NCBI GenBank assembly: GCA_903884065.1
Contig: CAISDL010000086.1
Span: 1 to 32,819, forward strand
Length of the DNA: 32,819 bases
Reading direction: 5' to 3'
Source: an uncultured Actinomycetes bacterium
GTDB lineage: Bacteria > Actinomycetota > Actinomycetes > Mycobacteriales > Mycobacteriaceae
Position 1 is the stretch's first letter, and every line of letters begins with the position of its first letter. Positions 18,470 through 28,331 of this stretch are shown here, one piece after another. The translations under genes and the position numbers were made by a program. The notes under the pieces were generated by a model, which made no database searches, was not told the DNA's origin, and saw only the letters and a program-made list of their open reading frames with translations.

Positions 18470-19227
18470 TGTGCTAGATCCTTCTGGGCCGAATCCTTGT
18501 GGGCCGGATCCTTCTGGGCCGGATCCTTCTGGGCCGAATCCTTGTGGGGCTCCCGGATGGTGGCGCTGACCGACGACTTGGCATCGGTTCCGTCGGGCAG
18601 CCTGGCCTGGGTGTCGACGGCGTTGCGCCGGGCGTAGACGCCGGGGTTGGGCTGCGGGGTGGGCCGTCCGCCTCCGCGGAAGCGTTCGATCGACATCTCC
18701 CGCTGGGTCTTTCGCGGCTCCAGGCGTTCGCGGTGGGCCAGCACCATCGCCCCCAGTGCCGCGGTGATCAGCAGGGCGCTGGTCAGTTCGAACGCCCATA
18801 GGTCGCGGGTGAAGATCAGCTGCGCCAGACCCTGCACGTTTCCGTCCTCGTTGGCCTGGGTGAGCCCGGTGAACCCGCCGTTGACCGCACTGCCGATGCC
18901 GGCGATCAACAGCACCCCGAAGCCCAGTCCGGCCAGCACGGCCGCAATGCGTTGTCCACGAATGGTTTCCACCAGCGACTGGGCGGAGTCCACGCCGACC
19001 AGCATCAGCACGAACAGGAAGAGCATCATCACCGCGCCGGTGTAGACCACGATCTGGACGACGCCGAGGAACAGGGCGTCCTGGGCGACGTAGATGATGG
19101 CCAGCGCGATCATCGTCGAGGCCAGCGACAGGGCGGAGTAGACCGCCTTGGGTGCGGCGACCACCCCGATGGCGCCGGCCACCGCGACGGTGCCCAGCAC
19201 CCAGAAGGCGATCGCTTCGGCGTTCAC
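18466..19227 (-). CDS. nuoJ: NADH-quinone oxidoreductase subunit J with repeat tail
   Basis: A 253-residue membrane subunit of complex I with five helices in residues 1-165. The conserved helix-3 region [21 protein letters not shown] includes the tyrosine/pi-bulge segment involved in coupling. The C-terminal 85 residues are hydrophilic and cytoplasmic. Residues 227-253 are tandem five-residue units ([25 protein letters not shown]), made by a 15-bp DNA repeat. This Lys/Asp tail lies outside the conserved fold and probably tolerates variation. The GTG start at 19227 overlaps the nuoI stop (GTGA). Core function should be normal; the tail is the odd feature. Confidence 0.94.
   Translation of the reverse strand: MNAEAIAFWVLGTVAVAGAIGVVAAPKAVYSALSLASTMIALAIIYVAQDALFLGVVQIVVYTGAVMMLFLFVLMLVGVDSAQSLVETIRGQRIAAVLAGLGFGVLLIAGIGSAVNGGFTGLTQANEDGNVQGLAQLIFTRDLWAFELTSALLITAALGAMVLAHRERLEPRKTQREMSIERFRGGGRPTPQPNPGVYARRNAVDTQARLPDGTDAKSSVSATIREPHKDSAQKDPAQKDPAHKDSAQKDLAQ
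18473..18550 (-). repeat. 15-bp tandem repeats in the 3' end of nuoJ
   Basis: About five imperfect 15-bp units (consensus on the plus strand GGATCCTTCTGGGCC, with variants GAATCCTTGTGGGCC) run to the nuoJ stop. Each adds five residues (Q/H-K-D-P/S-A). The repeat keeps the frame, so slippage would alter only tail length. Confidence 0.8.
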
Positions 19228-19802
19228 GGGGCCGCCCCGCCCGTGACAGTGCCGCCCGTGACAGTGCCGCCCGTGACAGTGCCGCCCGTGACATTGCCCC
19301 CCGTGACATTGCCGAGGTAGTAGTCGTCGTCGGTGGTCCCCGGTGCCATCGGGTGCGGCGGGGCCGCCATGCCGGGCTGCAGAGGAGCCAGCAGTTTGTC
19401 CTTGCCGTAGATCAGGTCGCCGCGGTTGTCGTCGGCCATCTCGTAGTCGTTCGTCATGGTCAGCGCCCGGGTGGGGCAGGCCTCGATGCACAGCCCGCAG
19501 CCGATGCAGCGCAGGTAATTGATCTGGTACACCTGCCCGTACCGCTCACCGGGGGAGAAGCGCTCGGTCTCGGTGTTGTCGGCGCCCTCGACGTAGATGG
19601 CGTCGGCCGGGCAGGCCCAGGCGCACAGTTCGCAGCCGATGCACTTCTCCAGGCCGTCGGGATACCGGTTGAGCTGATGGCGGCCGTGGTAGCGCGGCGC
19701 CGTCGGCCCCGGTTGTTCCGGGTACTGCTCGGTGATCGGCTTCTTGAACATCGTCGAGAGGGTCACGCCGAAGCCGGCGACGGAGTCGAGGAATTTAGAC
19801 AC
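19224..19802 (-). CDS. nuoI: NADH-quinone oxidoreductase subunit I (2x 4Fe-4S) with repeat tail
   Basis: A 192-residue peripheral subunit carrying iron-sulfur clusters N6a and N6b, which pass electrons from NuoG towards NuoB. Both ferredoxin motifs are intact: C54, C57, C60 with C64 ([11 protein letters not shown]) and C99, C102, C105 with C109 ([11 protein letters not shown]). The N-terminus [20 protein letters not shown] fits the membrane-facing amphipathic helices. After YYLGNVT (161-167), where mycobacterial NuoI usually has a short ordinary tail, this one has [10 protein letters not shown] units to residue 189 and ends AAP. GTG 19802 overlaps the nuoH stop by eight bases. Electron transfer should be unaffected; the tail looks like expansion of the original GNVT codons. 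Confidence 0.95.
   Translation of the reverse strand: MSKFLDSVAGFGVTLSTMFKKPITEQYPEQPGPTAPRYHGRHQLNRYPDGLEKCIGCELCAWACPADAIYVEGADNTETERFSPGERYGQVYQINYLRCIGCGLCIEACPTRALTMTNDYEMADDNRGDLIYGKDKLLAPLQPGMAAPPHPMAPGTTDDDYYLGNVTGGNVTGGTVTGGTVTGGTVTGGAAP
19240..19314 (-). repeat. Five 15-bp tandem repeats in the 3' end of nuoI
   Basis: Five units of 15 bp (plus strand CCCGTGACAGTGCCG three times, then two variants with ACATTG) encode G-G-T/N-V-T repeats at the C-terminus of NuoI. The three most 3' units in the gene are identical, pointing to recent slippage. Not a CRISPR array: no spacers, and in frame within a gene. Confidence 0.85.
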
Positions 19803-21012
19803 CGGCCGTCTCCTTCGCCGCGCCCGGCAGCGGCGGCACCGGGAAGCCGCCGGTCTCGGGCTCTGGCGGCGGGGGCTCCTCGCGGCGGATCACCCGTTTG
19901 CGCAGCGCGTTACCCGCCAGGACGACGGCCAGCAGACCGGCGGCGGCGATCAGGCTGGGGATCACGCCGGCGAGATGAGCGGACCGCAGGCACGCCACGA
20001 CGAGAATCCACAGCAGCGACACCGGTATGAGCAGCTTCCAGCCGATCGCCATGAACTGGTCGTAGCGCAGCCGGGGCAGGGTGGCGCGCAGCCACATGAA
20101 CACGAACAGGAACGTCCACACCTTGGCGACGAACCACAGCAGCGGCCACCACCCGCTGTTGGCGCCCTCCCAGATACTCAGGGGCCACGGGGCGCGCCAG
20201 CCGCCGAGGAACAGTGTCGTCGCCAGCGCCGAGACGGTGGTCATGTTGACGTACTCGGCGAGATAGAACATCGCGAATTTCAGCGACGAGTACTCGGTGT
20301 GGAAGCCGCCGACGAGTTCGCCTTCGGCCTCGGGCAGGTCGAACGGAGCGCGGTTGGTCTCGCCCACCATGGCGATGACGTACACCGCGAACGACGGCAG
20401 CAGCAGGAACACGTACCAGGTGTGTTCTTGGGCCGCAACGATTCCCGAGGTCGACATGGTGCCCGAGTACAGGAACACCGCGGCGAAGCACAGCGCCATC
20501 GCGATCTCATAGGAGACCACCTGGGCGCTGGAGCGCAGGCCGCCGAGCAGGGGATAGGTGGACCCGGAGGCCCAGCCGGCCAGCACGATCCCGTAGACCC
20601 CGATCGAGGTGATCGCCAGCACGTAGAGCACGCCGACCGGCAGGTCGGTCAACTGCAGCGGGGTCTGGTGGCCGAACACCGACACCACCGGGCCCAGCGG
20701 CATCACGGCGAAGCCCAGTATCGCGGTGACCACCGAGATGACCGGGGCCATCAGGTAGATGGGCTTGTCGACACCGGAGGGCACCAGGCCTTCCTTGAGT
20801 GCCAGCTTGATGCCGTCGGCCAGGGACTGCAGCAGTCCGAACGGTCCCACCCGGTTGGGCCCGTAGCGCATCTGCATGCGGCCCAGCAGTTTTCGTTCGA
20901 CAAGGATCGCGGCCAACACGGTCAGCAGCAGGAAGACGAAGATCCCCAGCGCCTTGGCCAGCATCAACCACCACGGGTCGTGGCCGAAAACCGACATGTC
21001 CGGATAGTTCAC
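19795..21012 (-). CDS. nuoH: NADH-quinone oxidoreductase subunit H
   Basis: A 405-residue membrane subunit that, with NuoB and NuoD, forms the quinone-binding chamber of complex I. Conserved parts are [20 protein letters not shown] near the N-terminus, [30 protein letters not shown] and [20 protein letters not shown], the acidic loop at the quinone channel. About 80 extra C-terminal residues, including a further hydrophobic stretch and a proline-rich end, exceed the E. coli length of about 325 and are usual in actinobacteria. The GTG start at 21012 overlaps the nuoG stop (GTGA). Confidence 0.95.
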   Translation of the reverse strand: MNYPDMSVFGHDPWWLMLAKALGIFVFLLLTVLAAILVERKLLGRMQMRYGPNRVGPFGLLQSLADGIKLALKEGLVPSGVDKPIYLMAPVISVVTAILGFAVMPLGPVVSVFGHQTPLQLTDLPVGVLYVLAITSIGVYGIVLAGWASGSTYPLLGGLRSSAQVVSYEIAMALCFAAVFLYSGTMSTSGIVAAQEHTWYVFLLLPSFAVYVIAMVGETNRAPFDLPEAEGELVGGFHTEYSSLKFAMFYLAEYVNMTTVSALATTLFLGGWRAPWPLSIWEGANSGWWPLLWFVAKVWTFLFVFMWLRATLPRLRYDQFMAIGWKLLIPVSLLWILVVACLRSAHLAGVIPSLIAAAGLLAVVLAGNALRKRVIRREEPPPPEPETGGFPVPPLPGAAKETAGV

Positions 21013-23375
21013 GCGTCCCCACCGCCCGCCTCGATGCGGACGACGGCCCCGACGGTGACGCCGAGGTCGCGGTGGACGGCACTGCCGGGTGAGTTCAGCG
21101 GGAGCCACACCACCTGGTCGGGCATCTCGGTCACCTGCAGTGGCAGTGTCACCGAACCGCCGGCGGTCGAGACGGTCATCGGTTCCCCGTCGACGGCGCC
21201 GATCGCCGACGCGGTCGGCGCGGACAACCGCACCACCGCCGGATGAGCCGTGCCGGCCAGATGCGGCTCGCCGTCCTGTAACCGGCCGCTGTCCAACAAC
21301 ATCCGCCAGCCGGCGAGCACCGCGTGTCCGGGCCCCGGCGTCGGCGTGGGCTCCGGCCGGACGTCGGGCGCGGGTGGCCGGGCACCGTCCCAGCCGCCCA
21401 ACCGGTCCATCTCGTCGCGGGCCTCCGCAGCAGTCCGGACGCCGATGTCGGCGCCCAGTTCATCGGCGAGGGCGGCGAGCACCCGCAGATCGGGAGTCGC
21501 GTTGGACGTCAGCGCCGACTCGAAGGGACGCACGCGGCCCTCCCAGTCGGTGAACGATCCTGCCTTCTCCGCGACCGGGGCCACCGGGAAGACCACATCG
21601 GCCAGGCCGGTGACCGCCGACTCCCGCAGTTCCAGGCTGACGACGAACCCGGCCGCCTCGATCGCGGCCAGGGTGGCATCAGGATCGGGCAGGTCGGCGG
21701 GTTCCAGGCCGCCGATGAGCAGTGCGTCGAGGTCGCCGTGACCCGCCGCGGCCAGGATCGCGGTCGTGTCGCGCCCCGGTGCGGTGGGAAGCTCGGCGGC
21801 GTTCCAGGCGTCGCTGACCTGTTGGCGCGCAACCGGATCGGCGACGGGCCGGCCGCCGGGCAGCAGTGTCGGCAGGCAGCCGGCGTCCAGCGCGCCCCGA
21901 TCACCGGCGCGCCGTGGGATCCACGCCAGGCGCGCGCCGTGCGCCTCCAGCCTCGCCGCTGCCGAGAGCGCTCCCGCGCTGGTGGCCAGGCGCTCCCCGG
22001 CCAGGATCACGGTGCCCTCGGGGAGTTCACCGGTCAGCGCGTCCAGGGCGGCGGCCTCGCCGCCGGGGGCGGTGGGGATCAGCCGGGCGGACAACTTCGC
22101 GGCGCCGCGCGAGGCGAACGGCGCGATCGTCGCCACCGGCAGGCCGCGCCCGCGGATCGCCTTGCGCAGTCGCAGGAACACGATCGGGGATTCCTCTTCG
22201 GGTTCGAACCCGGCCAGCAGCACCATCGGGGCCGCCTCCAGGTCCGCGTAGCTCAGCGCCGGCGGACGCCCGGCCACCAGGGCGGTCAGGAAATCGGTCT
22301 CCTCCGCGGAGTGCGGTCGGGCGCGGAAGTCGATGTCGTTGGTGCCCAGCACCATCCGTGCGAACTTCGCGTAGGCGTAGGCGTCCTCGCCGGTGACGCG
22401 GCCGCCGGTCAACACTCCGGCGCGGGCTCCGGCCAGGCCGGCCGCGGCGCGGGCGATCGCCTCCGACCAGGACGCCGTCCGCAGCCGGCCGTCGTCGTCG
22501 CGCACCAGGGGGGTGGTGATGCGGTCGCCGACCCGGGTGTAGGTGAACGCCCAGCGGCCCTTGTCGCAGTTCCACTCCTCGTTGACGGCCGGGTCGTCGC
22601 CGGCCAGCCGGCGCAGCACCACGCCGCGGCGGTGGTCGGTGCGCTGGGCGCAGCCCGATGCGCAGTGCTCGCACACGCTGGGGGAGGACACCAGGTCGAA
22701 CGGGCGGGCCCGGAACCGGTAGGCGCTGCCGGTGAGCGCGCCCACCGGGCAGATCTGCACGGTGTTGCCGCTGAAGTAGGAGTCGAACGCCTCGCCGGGG
22801 GCGATGCCGACCTGTTGCAGCGCACCGCGTTCCAGCAGTTCGATGAACGGATCGCCGGCGATCTGGGTGGAGAAGCGGGTGCAGCGTGCGCACAGCACGC
22901 AGCGCTCACGGTCCAGCAGCACTTCACTGGACAGGTTGATCGGCTTGGGGAAGGTGCGCTTGACGTCGGTGAACCGGGTTTCGGTGCGGCCGGTCGACAT
23001 CGCCTGGTTCTGCAGCGGGCACTCACCGCCCTTGTCGCAGACCGGGCAGTCGAGAGGATGGTTGATGAGTAGCAGTTCCATCACACCGCGCTGCGCCTTG
23101 TCGGCGGACTCGGAGGTGAGCTGGGTCCGCACCACCATCCCGTCGGTCACGGTGATGGTGCAGCTGGCCATCGGCTTGCGCTGGCCCTCCACCTCGACCA
23201 GGCATTGCCGGCAGGCGCCGACCGGGTCGAGCAGCGGATGGTCGCAGAACCGGGGGATCTGCACGCCGATCAGCTCGGCTGCGCGAATCACCAAGGTTCC
23301 CTTGGGTACTGACAGGGTGGCGTCGTCGATGGTGATGGTGACGAGATCGTCTCGGGTCTCGGCGGCCTGGGTCAT
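21009..23375 (-). CDS. nuoG: NADH-quinone oxidoreductase subunit G
   Basis: The 788-residue largest peripheral subunit of complex I, carrying most of the electron wire. Ligands seen: C44, C55, C58, C72 for the 2Fe-2S cluster N1b; H106, C110, C113, C119 for N5; C159, C162, C165, C209 for N4; and C235, C238, C242, C270 for the off-path cluster N7, which not all bacteria keep. The rest is a molybdopterin-oxidoreductase-like domain without catalytic cofactor use. Residues around 650-680 form a Pro-rich linker ([16 protein letters not shown]) before the C-terminal beta domain. ATG 23375 overlaps the nuoF stop (ATGA). Length is normal for mycobacteria. Confidence 0.96.
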   Translation of the reverse strand: MTQAAETRDDLVTITIDDATLSVPKGTLVIRAAELIGVQIPRFCDHPLLDPVGACRQCLVEVEGQRKPMASCTITVTDGMVVRTQLTSESADKAQRGVMELLLINHPLDCPVCDKGGECPLQNQAMSTGRTETRFTDVKRTFPKPINLSSEVLLDRERCVLCARCTRFSTQIAGDPFIELLERGALQQVGIAPGEAFDSYFSGNTVQICPVGALTGSAYRFRARPFDLVSSPSVCEHCASGCAQRTDHRRGVVLRRLAGDDPAVNEEWNCDKGRWAFTYTRVGDRITTPLVRDDDGRLRTASWSEAIARAAAGLAGARAGVLTGGRVTGEDAYAYAKFARMVLGTNDIDFRARPHSAEETDFLTALVAGRPPALSYADLEAAPMVLLAGFEPEEESPIVFLRLRKAIRGRGLPVATIAPFASRGAAKLSARLIPTAPGGEAAALDALTGELPEGTVILAGERLATSAGALSAAARLEAHGARLAWIPRRAGDRGALDAGCLPTLLPGGRPVADPVARQQVSDAWNAAELPTAPGRDTTAILAAAGHGDLDALLIGGLEPADLPDPDATLAAIEAAGFVVSLELRESAVTGLADVVFPVAPVAEKAGSFTDWEGRVRPFESALTSNATPDLRVLAALADELGADIGVRTAAEARDEMDRLGGWDGARPPAPDVRPEPTPTPGPGHAVLAGWRMLLDSGRLQDGEPHLAGTAHPAVVRLSAPTASAIGAVDGEPMTVSTAGGSVTLPLQVTEMPDQVVWLPLNSPGSAVHRDLGVTVGAVVRIEAGGGDA

Positions 23376-24679
23376 GAGCCCACCACCGCGGGTGCGGCCA
23401 GCATCGAGGCGTACGGGTCGAACGGGCAGCCGCCGGCCAGGTGAGCCTCGTACTCGGCGCGGAAGTACTTCAGCGAACTCATGATCGGCGAGGCCGCGCC
23501 GTCGCCGAGGGCGCAGAACGACTTGCCGAGGATGGCGTCGGAGATGTCGAGCAGCGTGCCGAGGTCCTCGCCCTTGCCGGCCCCGGTCTCGAGCCGTTCG
23601 TAGATCTGGGCCAGCCAGTAGGTGCCCTCCCGGCACGGCGTGCACTTGCCGCACGACTCGTGGGCGTAGAACTGGGTCCAGCGCCGCACCGCGCGTACCA
23701 CGCACGTCGTCTCGTCGAAGATCTGCAGCGCCTTGGTGCCCAGCATCGACCCCACCGACGCCATGCCCTCGTAATCCATTGGCACGTCGAGATGTTCGGG
23801 GGTCAGTAGCGGGGTCGACGATCCGCCGGGCGTCCAGAACTTCAGTTCGTGCCCGGCCCGCACACCGCCGGCGTAGTCGAGCAGTTCGCGCAGCGTGATG
23901 CCCAACGGGGCCTCGTACTGACCGGGCCGGGTCACATGGCCGGACAGCGAGTACAGCGTGAAGCCCGGCGACTTCTCGGTGCCCATGGACTTGAACCAGT
24001 CCACCCCGTTGACCAGGATCGGCGGCACGCTGGCGATGGATTCGACGTTGTTGACCACCGTCGGGCAGGCATACAGGCCGGCGACGGCAGGGAACGGCGG
24101 ACGAAGCCGGGGTTGCCCGCGGCGGCCTTCCAGGGAGTCCAGCAGTGCGGTCTCCTCGCCGCAGATGTAGGCGCCGGCGCCGGCGTGCACGATCAGGTCC
24201 AGGTCGTACCCCGAGCCCAGGATGTCGCGGCCCAGATAACCGGCGTCGTAAGCCTCGGCGACGGCGGCCTGCAACCGGCGCAGCACCGGGACCACCTCGC
24301 CGCGCAGGTAGATGAAGGCGTGCCGGGCGCCGATGGCATACGCGGCGATGATCGCGCCCTCGACCAGGAAGTGCGGGGTGGTCAGTAGCAGGGGTATGTC
24401 CTTGCAGGTGCCCGGTTCGGACTCGTCGGCGTTGATGACCAGGTACTTCGGCTTGGCCGAGGTGCGGTCGATGAACGACCATTTGGTGCCGGTCGGGAAC
24501 CCCGCACCGCCGCGGCCGCGCAGGCCGGACTCCATGACTTCGGCGACGACGTTCTCCGGCGTCATCGAAAGGGCCGTGCGCAGACCTTGATAGCCGTCAT
24601 GGCGCAGATAGGTCTGCAGCGTCCACGGCTCGGGAGCGTCCCAGAACCGGCTCAGCACCGGGGTCAGCGGGGTGCTCAT
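23372..24679 (-). CDS. nuoF: NADH-quinone oxidoreductase subunit F
   Basis: A 435-residue peripheral subunit that binds NADH and FMN and starts electron transfer. The NADH/FMN glycine-rich loop is [16 protein letters not shown] (52-67), followed by [13 protein letters not shown] (82-94) and [16 protein letters not shown] (170-185). Cluster N3 ligands are C343, C346, C349 ([12 protein letters not shown]) and C389 ([10 protein letters not shown]). ATG 24679 overlaps the nuoE stop (ATGA). All sites for a working NADH dehydrogenase module are intact. Confidence 0.97.
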   Translation of the reverse strand: MSTPLTPVLSRFWDAPEPWTLQTYLRHDGYQGLRTALSMTPENVVAEVMESGLRGRGGAGFPTGTKWSFIDRTSAKPKYLVINADESEPGTCKDIPLLLTTPHFLVEGAIIAAYAIGARHAFIYLRGEVVPVLRRLQAAVAEAYDAGYLGRDILGSGYDLDLIVHAGAGAYICGEETALLDSLEGRRGQPRLRPPFPAVAGLYACPTVVNNVESIASVPPILVNGVDWFKSMGTEKSPGFTLYSLSGHVTRPGQYEAPLGITLRELLDYAGGVRAGHELKFWTPGGSSTPLLTPEHLDVPMDYEGMASVGSMLGTKALQIFDETTCVVRAVRRWTQFYAHESCGKCTPCREGTYWLAQIYERLETGAGKGEDLGTLLDISDAILGKSFCALGDGAASPIMSSLKYFRAEYEAHLAGGCPFDPYASMLAAPAVVGS

Positions 24680-25377
24680 GCGCTGCCCCCGTCGCGCGCG
24701 GCCCGGAGACCGGCCAGCGTGGGCGCACCCGGCCCGGTGTGGTCTTCTGCGGGCGCACCCAGCCCCGCCAGCGTGCGCGCGGTGTCGCGGAAGCGGCACA
24801 ACGCCGCCCCACGCGTGGGGGAGACGCTCTGGCCGGCCCGCAGCGCGGCCACCAGTTCGGTTGCGCTGGAGGGTGTCTGGTTGTCGAAGAATTCCCAGTT
24901 CACCATGACGACGGGTGCGTAGTCGCAGGCGGCGTTGCACTCGATGTGCTCCAGGGTGATCAGCCCGTCGTCGGTGGTCTGCCCCGGATGCACCCCGAGT
25001 TCGTTCTCCAGGGCCTCCAGGATGGCGTCGCCGCCCATGACGGCGCAGAGCGTGTTCGTACACACCCCGACCAGGTAGTCGCCGGTGGGTGTGCGCCGGT
25101 ACATCGAATAGAACGTGGCCACCGCGGTGACCTCGGCGGCCGTCAGCCCCAATTGGCCTGCGCAGAAATCGATTCCGGCTGAGGTCAGGAAGCCATCCTG
25201 CGACTGCACCAGATGCAGCAGGGCCAGCAGCGCCGACCGGGACTGCGGGTAGCGGGCGATGATCGTGGCGGCGTCGGCGGCCAGTCGTTCGGCGACGTCG
25301 GGCAGGTAGGCATCCGGCCCGCCGATCGGGGGGCCGGGTTCGTCGGGCCGCGGGCCCAGGGTGAGATCAATGGTCAT
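24676..25377 (-). CDS. nuoE: NADH-quinone oxidoreductase subunit E
   Basis: A 233-residue peripheral subunit with the thioredoxin-like fold that carries the 2Fe-2S cluster N1a next to the FMN of NuoF. Ligands are C106, C111 (VCTNTLCAV) and C147, C151 (IECNAACDYAPV). The N-terminal helical bundle includes RYPQSRSALLALLHLVQSQ and VATFYSMY. The 70-residue C-terminal tail (Ala/Gly/Pro-rich) is longer than in E. coli and typical for actinobacteria. ATG 25377 has a modest AGAAGG site upstream, and the gene lies 28 bases after nuoD, the widest gap inside the operon. Confidence 0.95.
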   Translation of the reverse strand: MTIDLTLGPRPDEPGPPIGGPDAYLPDVAERLAADAATIIARYPQSRSALLALLHLVQSQDGFLTSAGIDFCAGQLGLTAAEVTAVATFYSMYRRTPTGDYLVGVCTNTLCAVMGGDAILEALENELGVHPGQTTDDGLITLEHIECNAACDYAPVVMVNWEFFDNQTPSSATELVAALRAGQSVSPTRGAALCRFRDTARTLAGLGAPAEDHTGPGAPTLAGLRAARDGGSA

Positions 25378-25405
25378 CGGTGCCTTCTGCTCTTCGCGCG
25401 AGCGC

Positions 25406-26713
25406 TCATCGATCCACCCCGCCCATCACGGGGTCGATGCTGGCCACCGCGGCGATCACGTCGGCCACCATTCCCCCCTCGCACATCGCCGCCACCGCTT
25501 GAAGATTGGTGAAGCTGGGGTCGCGGTAATGCACGCGGTAGGGGCGGGTTCCGCCGTCGGACACCATATGCACGCCGAGTTCTCCCCGCGGGGACTCCAC
25601 CGCGCTGTACACCTGACCGGCGGGCACCCGGAAGCCCTCGGTGACGAGCTTGAAGTGGTGGATCAGCCCCTCCATCGACGTGCCCATGATCTTGGCGATG
25701 TGGGCGGGGGAGTTGCCCAGGCCGTCCGGCCCCAGTTTCAGGTCGGCCGGCCAGGCCAACTTCTTGTCCTCGATCATCACCGGACCCGGGCCGATCTCCT
25801 CGAGGCGTTGCAGGCACTGACCGACGATCTTCAGCGACTCGTGCATCTCGCCGACCCGGATCAGGTAACGGCCGTAGCAGTCGGCGGTATCGGCGGTGAT
25901 GACGTCGAAGTCGTAAGTGTCGTAGCCGCAATAGGGTTGGGTCTTGCGCAGGTCGTGCGGCAGCCCGGTCGACCGCAGCACCGGGCCGGTGATTCCCAGG
26001 GCCATGCAGCCGGTCAGGTCGAGATACCCGACGCCCTGGGTGCGGGCCTTCCAGATGTAGCTGTCGGTCAGCAGGGCTTCGAGTTGGTGCAACCGGCCGG
26101 GCATGATCGCCAGCAGGTCGCGCACCCGCGCCGGCCCGTCGTCGGGCAGGTCGGCGGCCAGTCCGCCCGGGCGGATGTAGGCGTGGTTCATCCGCAGGCC
26201 GGTGATCGCCTCGAAGACGCCCAGGATCAGTTCGCGCTCGCGGAAACCGAAGAACATCGGCGTCATCGCGCCCAGTTCCATGCCGCCGGTGGCCAGCGCC
26301 ACCAGGTGCGAGGAGATCCGGTTGAGTTCCATCAGCATCACCCGGATCACGGTGGCGCGCGCCGGGATGTCGCCGGTGATGCCGAGCAGGTGTTCCACCC
26401 CGAGGCAGTAGGCGGTCTCGTTGAAGAACGGCGAGAGGTAGTCCATCCGGGTCACGAAGGTGACGCCCTGGGTCCAGGTGCGGTACTCCAGGTTCTTCTC
26501 GATGCCGGTGTGCAGATAGCCGATGCCGCAACGCGCTTCCACGACCGTCTCGCCCTCGATCTCCAGGATCAGCCGCAGCACGCCGTGGGTCGACGGGTGC
26601 TGCGGGCCCATGTTGACCACGATGCGCTCGCCGGCTTCGCCGGAGCGGGCGGCGGTGACGATCTCGTCCCAGTCCTGCCCGCCCAGCACGATCACCGGAT
26701 CCTCGACCGTCAT
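25406..26713 (-). CDS. nuoD: NADH-quinone oxidoreductase subunit D
   Basis: The 435-residue 49-kDa-type subunit that forms the quinone pocket with NuoB and NuoH. Conserved: [17 protein letters not shown] (the quinone-site histidine loop), [62 protein letters not shown], and the C-terminal [15 protein letters not shown] and [32 protein letters not shown] pattern. The ATG at 26713 shares one base with the nuoC stop (TGATG). No fusion to NuoC, unlike in enterobacteria. An Rv3143-type receiver has been linked to NuoD in M. tuberculosis as I recall, and a homologue of that receiver is encoded upstream here. Confidence 0.97.
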   Translation of the reverse strand: MTVEDPVIVLGGQDWDEIVTAARSGEAGERIVVNMGPQHPSTHGVLRLILEIEGETVVEARCGIGYLHTGIEKNLEYRTWTQGVTFVTRMDYLSPFFNETAYCLGVEHLLGITGDIPARATVIRVMLMELNRISSHLVALATGGMELGAMTPMFFGFRERELILGVFEAITGLRMNHAYIRPGGLAADLPDDGPARVRDLLAIMPGRLHQLEALLTDSYIWKARTQGVGYLDLTGCMALGITGPVLRSTGLPHDLRKTQPYCGYDTYDFDVITADTADCYGRYLIRVGEMHESLKIVGQCLQRLEEIGPGPVMIEDKKLAWPADLKLGPDGLGNSPAHIAKIMGTSMEGLIHHFKLVTEGFRVPAGQVYSAVESPRGELGVHMVSDGGTRPYRVHYRDPSFTNLQAVAAMCEGGMVADVIAAVASIDPVMGGVDR

Positions 26714-27372
26714 CAGCGGTACGCCCTGCGTTGATCCGGGGGCGGGATCTGGGCGCCCTGAAACTCGACGGGCACCCCACCCAATGGGTAGTCCTTGCGC
26801 TGCGGATGGCCGGACCAGTCGTCGGGCATCTCGATGCGGGTGAGCCCCGGGTGCCCGTCGAAGAGGATGCCGAAGAAGTCGTAGGTCTCGCGTTCGTGCC
26901 AGTCGCAGGTCGGATACACCGCGAACAGCGACGGGATGTGCGGGTCGGCGTCGGGGCAGGCCACCTCGAGCTGGATGCGCCGGTTGTGGGTGATCGACAT
27001 CAGCGGGTAGAACGCGTGCAGTTCCCGGCCGGCATCGTCGGGGTAGTGCACACCCGATACGCCGCAACACAATTCGAAACGCAGCGCCTCGTCGTCACGC
27101 AGGGCGGAGGCCACCGGCAGCAGGTGCTCGCGCTGGATGTGCAGCGTCAGCTGGTCGCGGTGCACGACGACCCGGTCGACGGCCGCGGCGAAACCTGCGG
27201 ACCCCAGCGCCCCGTCCAGTACCAGGGCCAGCCGGTCGACGACCTCGTCGAAATAGCCGCCGTACGGCCGCGGGCTGCCGCCCGGCGGGGTGACCGGCCG
27301 GACCAGACGGCCGTACCCGGAGGTGTCACCGCTGCCGCTGCCGCCGAACATGCCGCGTTGCACGTCGCTCAC
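26713..27372 (-). CDS. nuoC: NADH-quinone oxidoreductase subunit C
   Basis: A 219-residue 30-kDa-type peripheral subunit that helps join NuoD and NuoI. The family signature is near the C-terminus: [19 protein letters not shown], then [20 protein letters not shown], and the end is typical ([14 protein letters not shown]). The N-terminal segment [20 protein letters not shown] is characteristic of mycobacterial NuoC. GTG 27372 (V-S-D-V-Q-R-G before that segment) is chosen because it overlaps the nuoB stop by four bases (GTGA). Confidence 0.95.
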   Translation of the reverse strand: MSDVQRGMFGGSGSGDTSGYGRLVRPVTPPGGSPRPYGGYFDEVVDRLALVLDGALGSAGFAAAVDRVVVHRDQLTLHIQREHLLPVASALRDDEALRFELCCGVSGVHYPDDAGRELHAFYPLMSITHNRRIQLEVACPDADPHIPSLFAVYPTCDWHERETYDFFGILFDGHPGLTRIEMPDDWSGHPQRKDYPLGGVPVEFQGAQIPPPDQRRAYR

Positions 27373-27923
27373 CGCAGAAGTCCCTTGAGTTCGAGGGTGG
27401 TCGGGGCGGCCAGTGCCGCCTTCTCCGCGGCGGCCACCGCCTCGGCGCGGTGCACCCCGAGTGGCATCTCGGAGATCTTGGCGTGCAGCGCCAGGATGGC
27501 GTTGAGCAGCATCTCCGGCCGGGGCGGGCAGCCGGGCAGGTAAATGTCGACCGGCACCACGTGGTCGACGCCCTGCACCACCGCGTAGTTGTTGAACATT
27601 CCGCCACTGGAGGCGCACACGCCCATGGCCAGAACCCACTTCGGCTCGGCCATCTGGTCGTAGACCTGGCGCAGCACCGGCGCCATCTTCTGGCTGACCC
27701 GGCCGGCCACGATCATCAGGTCGGCCTGGCGCGGGGTGGCGGAGAACCGCTCCATCCCGAACCGGGCGATGTCGAAGCGGGGCCCGGCCGTAGCCATCAT
27801 TTCTATTGCGCAGCAGGCCAATCCGAACGTCGCCGGCCATAGTGAGCCGGCCCGGACGAATCCGGCGACCTTCTCCACCGTGGACAGCAGGATGCCGCCC
27901 GGCAGCGCCTCCTCTAGTCCCAT
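27369..27923 (-). CDS. nuoB: NADH-quinone oxidoreductase subunit B
   Basis: The 184-residue subunit carrying terminal cluster N2, which reduces quinone. Ligands are the tandem cysteines C37-C38 ([10 protein letters not shown]), C103 ([10 protein letters not shown]) and C132 ([11 protein letters not shown]). The [18 protein letters not shown] stretch at the quinone side is intact. ATG 27923 lies ten bases inside the 3' end of nuoA. Length matches the family. Confidence 0.97.
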   Translation of the reverse strand: MGLEEALPGGILLSTVEKVAGFVRAGSLWPATFGLACCAIEMMATAGPRFDIARFGMERFSATPRQADLMIVAGRVSQKMAPVLRQVYDQMAEPKWVLAMGVCASSGGMFNNYAVVQGVDHVVPVDIYLPGCPPRPEMLLNAILALHAKISEMPLGVHRAEAVAAAEKAALAAPTTLELKGLLR

Positions 27924-28273
27924 TCCAGGCCACCCCGGCGCCATACGTAGGCGTAGGCGACGAAGACCGTCGCCATGAAGATCGCCATCTCGACCAACGC
28001 GAAGGTGCCCAGCCGGTCGAAGGACACCGCCCACGGGTAGAGGAACACGATCTCGATGTCGAAGACGATGAACAACATCGCGGTCAGGTAGTACTTGATC
28101 GGGAATCGCTGACCCGCCGGTTCGTTCGCCATCGGCTCGATCCCGCACTCGTAGGCCTCCAGCTTGGCCCGGTTGTACCGGCGGGGCCCGACGACCAGTG
28201 CGACGACCACCGACACCACCGCGAACACCCCTGCGATTGCCCCCAGAATCAGGATCGGGGTGTAGAGACTCAT
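27914..28273 (-). CDS. nuoA: NADH-quinone oxidoreductase subunit A
   Basis: A 119-residue, three-helix membrane subunit and first gene of the operon. The cytoplasmic loop near the quinone channel carries the conserved YECGIEPM motif, followed by [29 protein letters not shown] 28273 has a good ribosome binding site, GAGGAG (28287-28282), eight bases away. That is the only strong Shine-Dalgarno sequence I noted in the operon, which fits entry of ribosomes here and coupling downstream. A -10 box (28323-28318) and a CRP-like palindrome (28303-28318) lie in the 58-base gap after the receiver gene. Confidence 0.96.
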   Translation of the reverse strand: MSLYTPILILGAIAGVFAVVSVVVALVVGPRRYNRAKLEAYECGIEPMANEPAGQRFPIKYYLTAMLFIVFDIEIVFLYPWAVSFDRLGTFALVEMAIFMATVFVAYAYVWRRGGLEWD

Positions 28274-28302
28274 GGCTCCCACTCCTCGCTCGCGCGCAAC
28301 GA

Positions 28303-28318
28303 TGTGATGTGAAGCACA
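28303..28318. promoter_or_regulatory. CRP-like binding site at the nuoA promoter
   Basis: TGTGA-N6-GCACA matches nine of the ten fixed bases of the mycobacterial CRP consensus TGTGA-N6-TCACA. It touches the nuo -10 box and would cover the predicted start site (about 28311), a position that suggests repression rather than activation. The regulator's identity is inferred. Confidence 0.5.
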
Positions 28319-28323
28319 GCCTA
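28318..28323 (-). promoter_or_regulatory. -10 box of the nuo operon
   Basis: The minus strand reads TAGGCT (TANNNT). Transcription would start near 28311, giving a leader of about 38 bases with GAGGAG before nuoA. The box lies after the receiver gene's stop, so nuo can be read from its own promoter as well as from the receiver promoter. Confidence 0.5.
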
Positions 28324-28331
28324 GCGGCGGG

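Noticed and set aside
19240..19314. Short regular repeats that could suggest a CRISPR array
   Set aside because: Units are 15 bp without spacers and stay in frame within nuoI.
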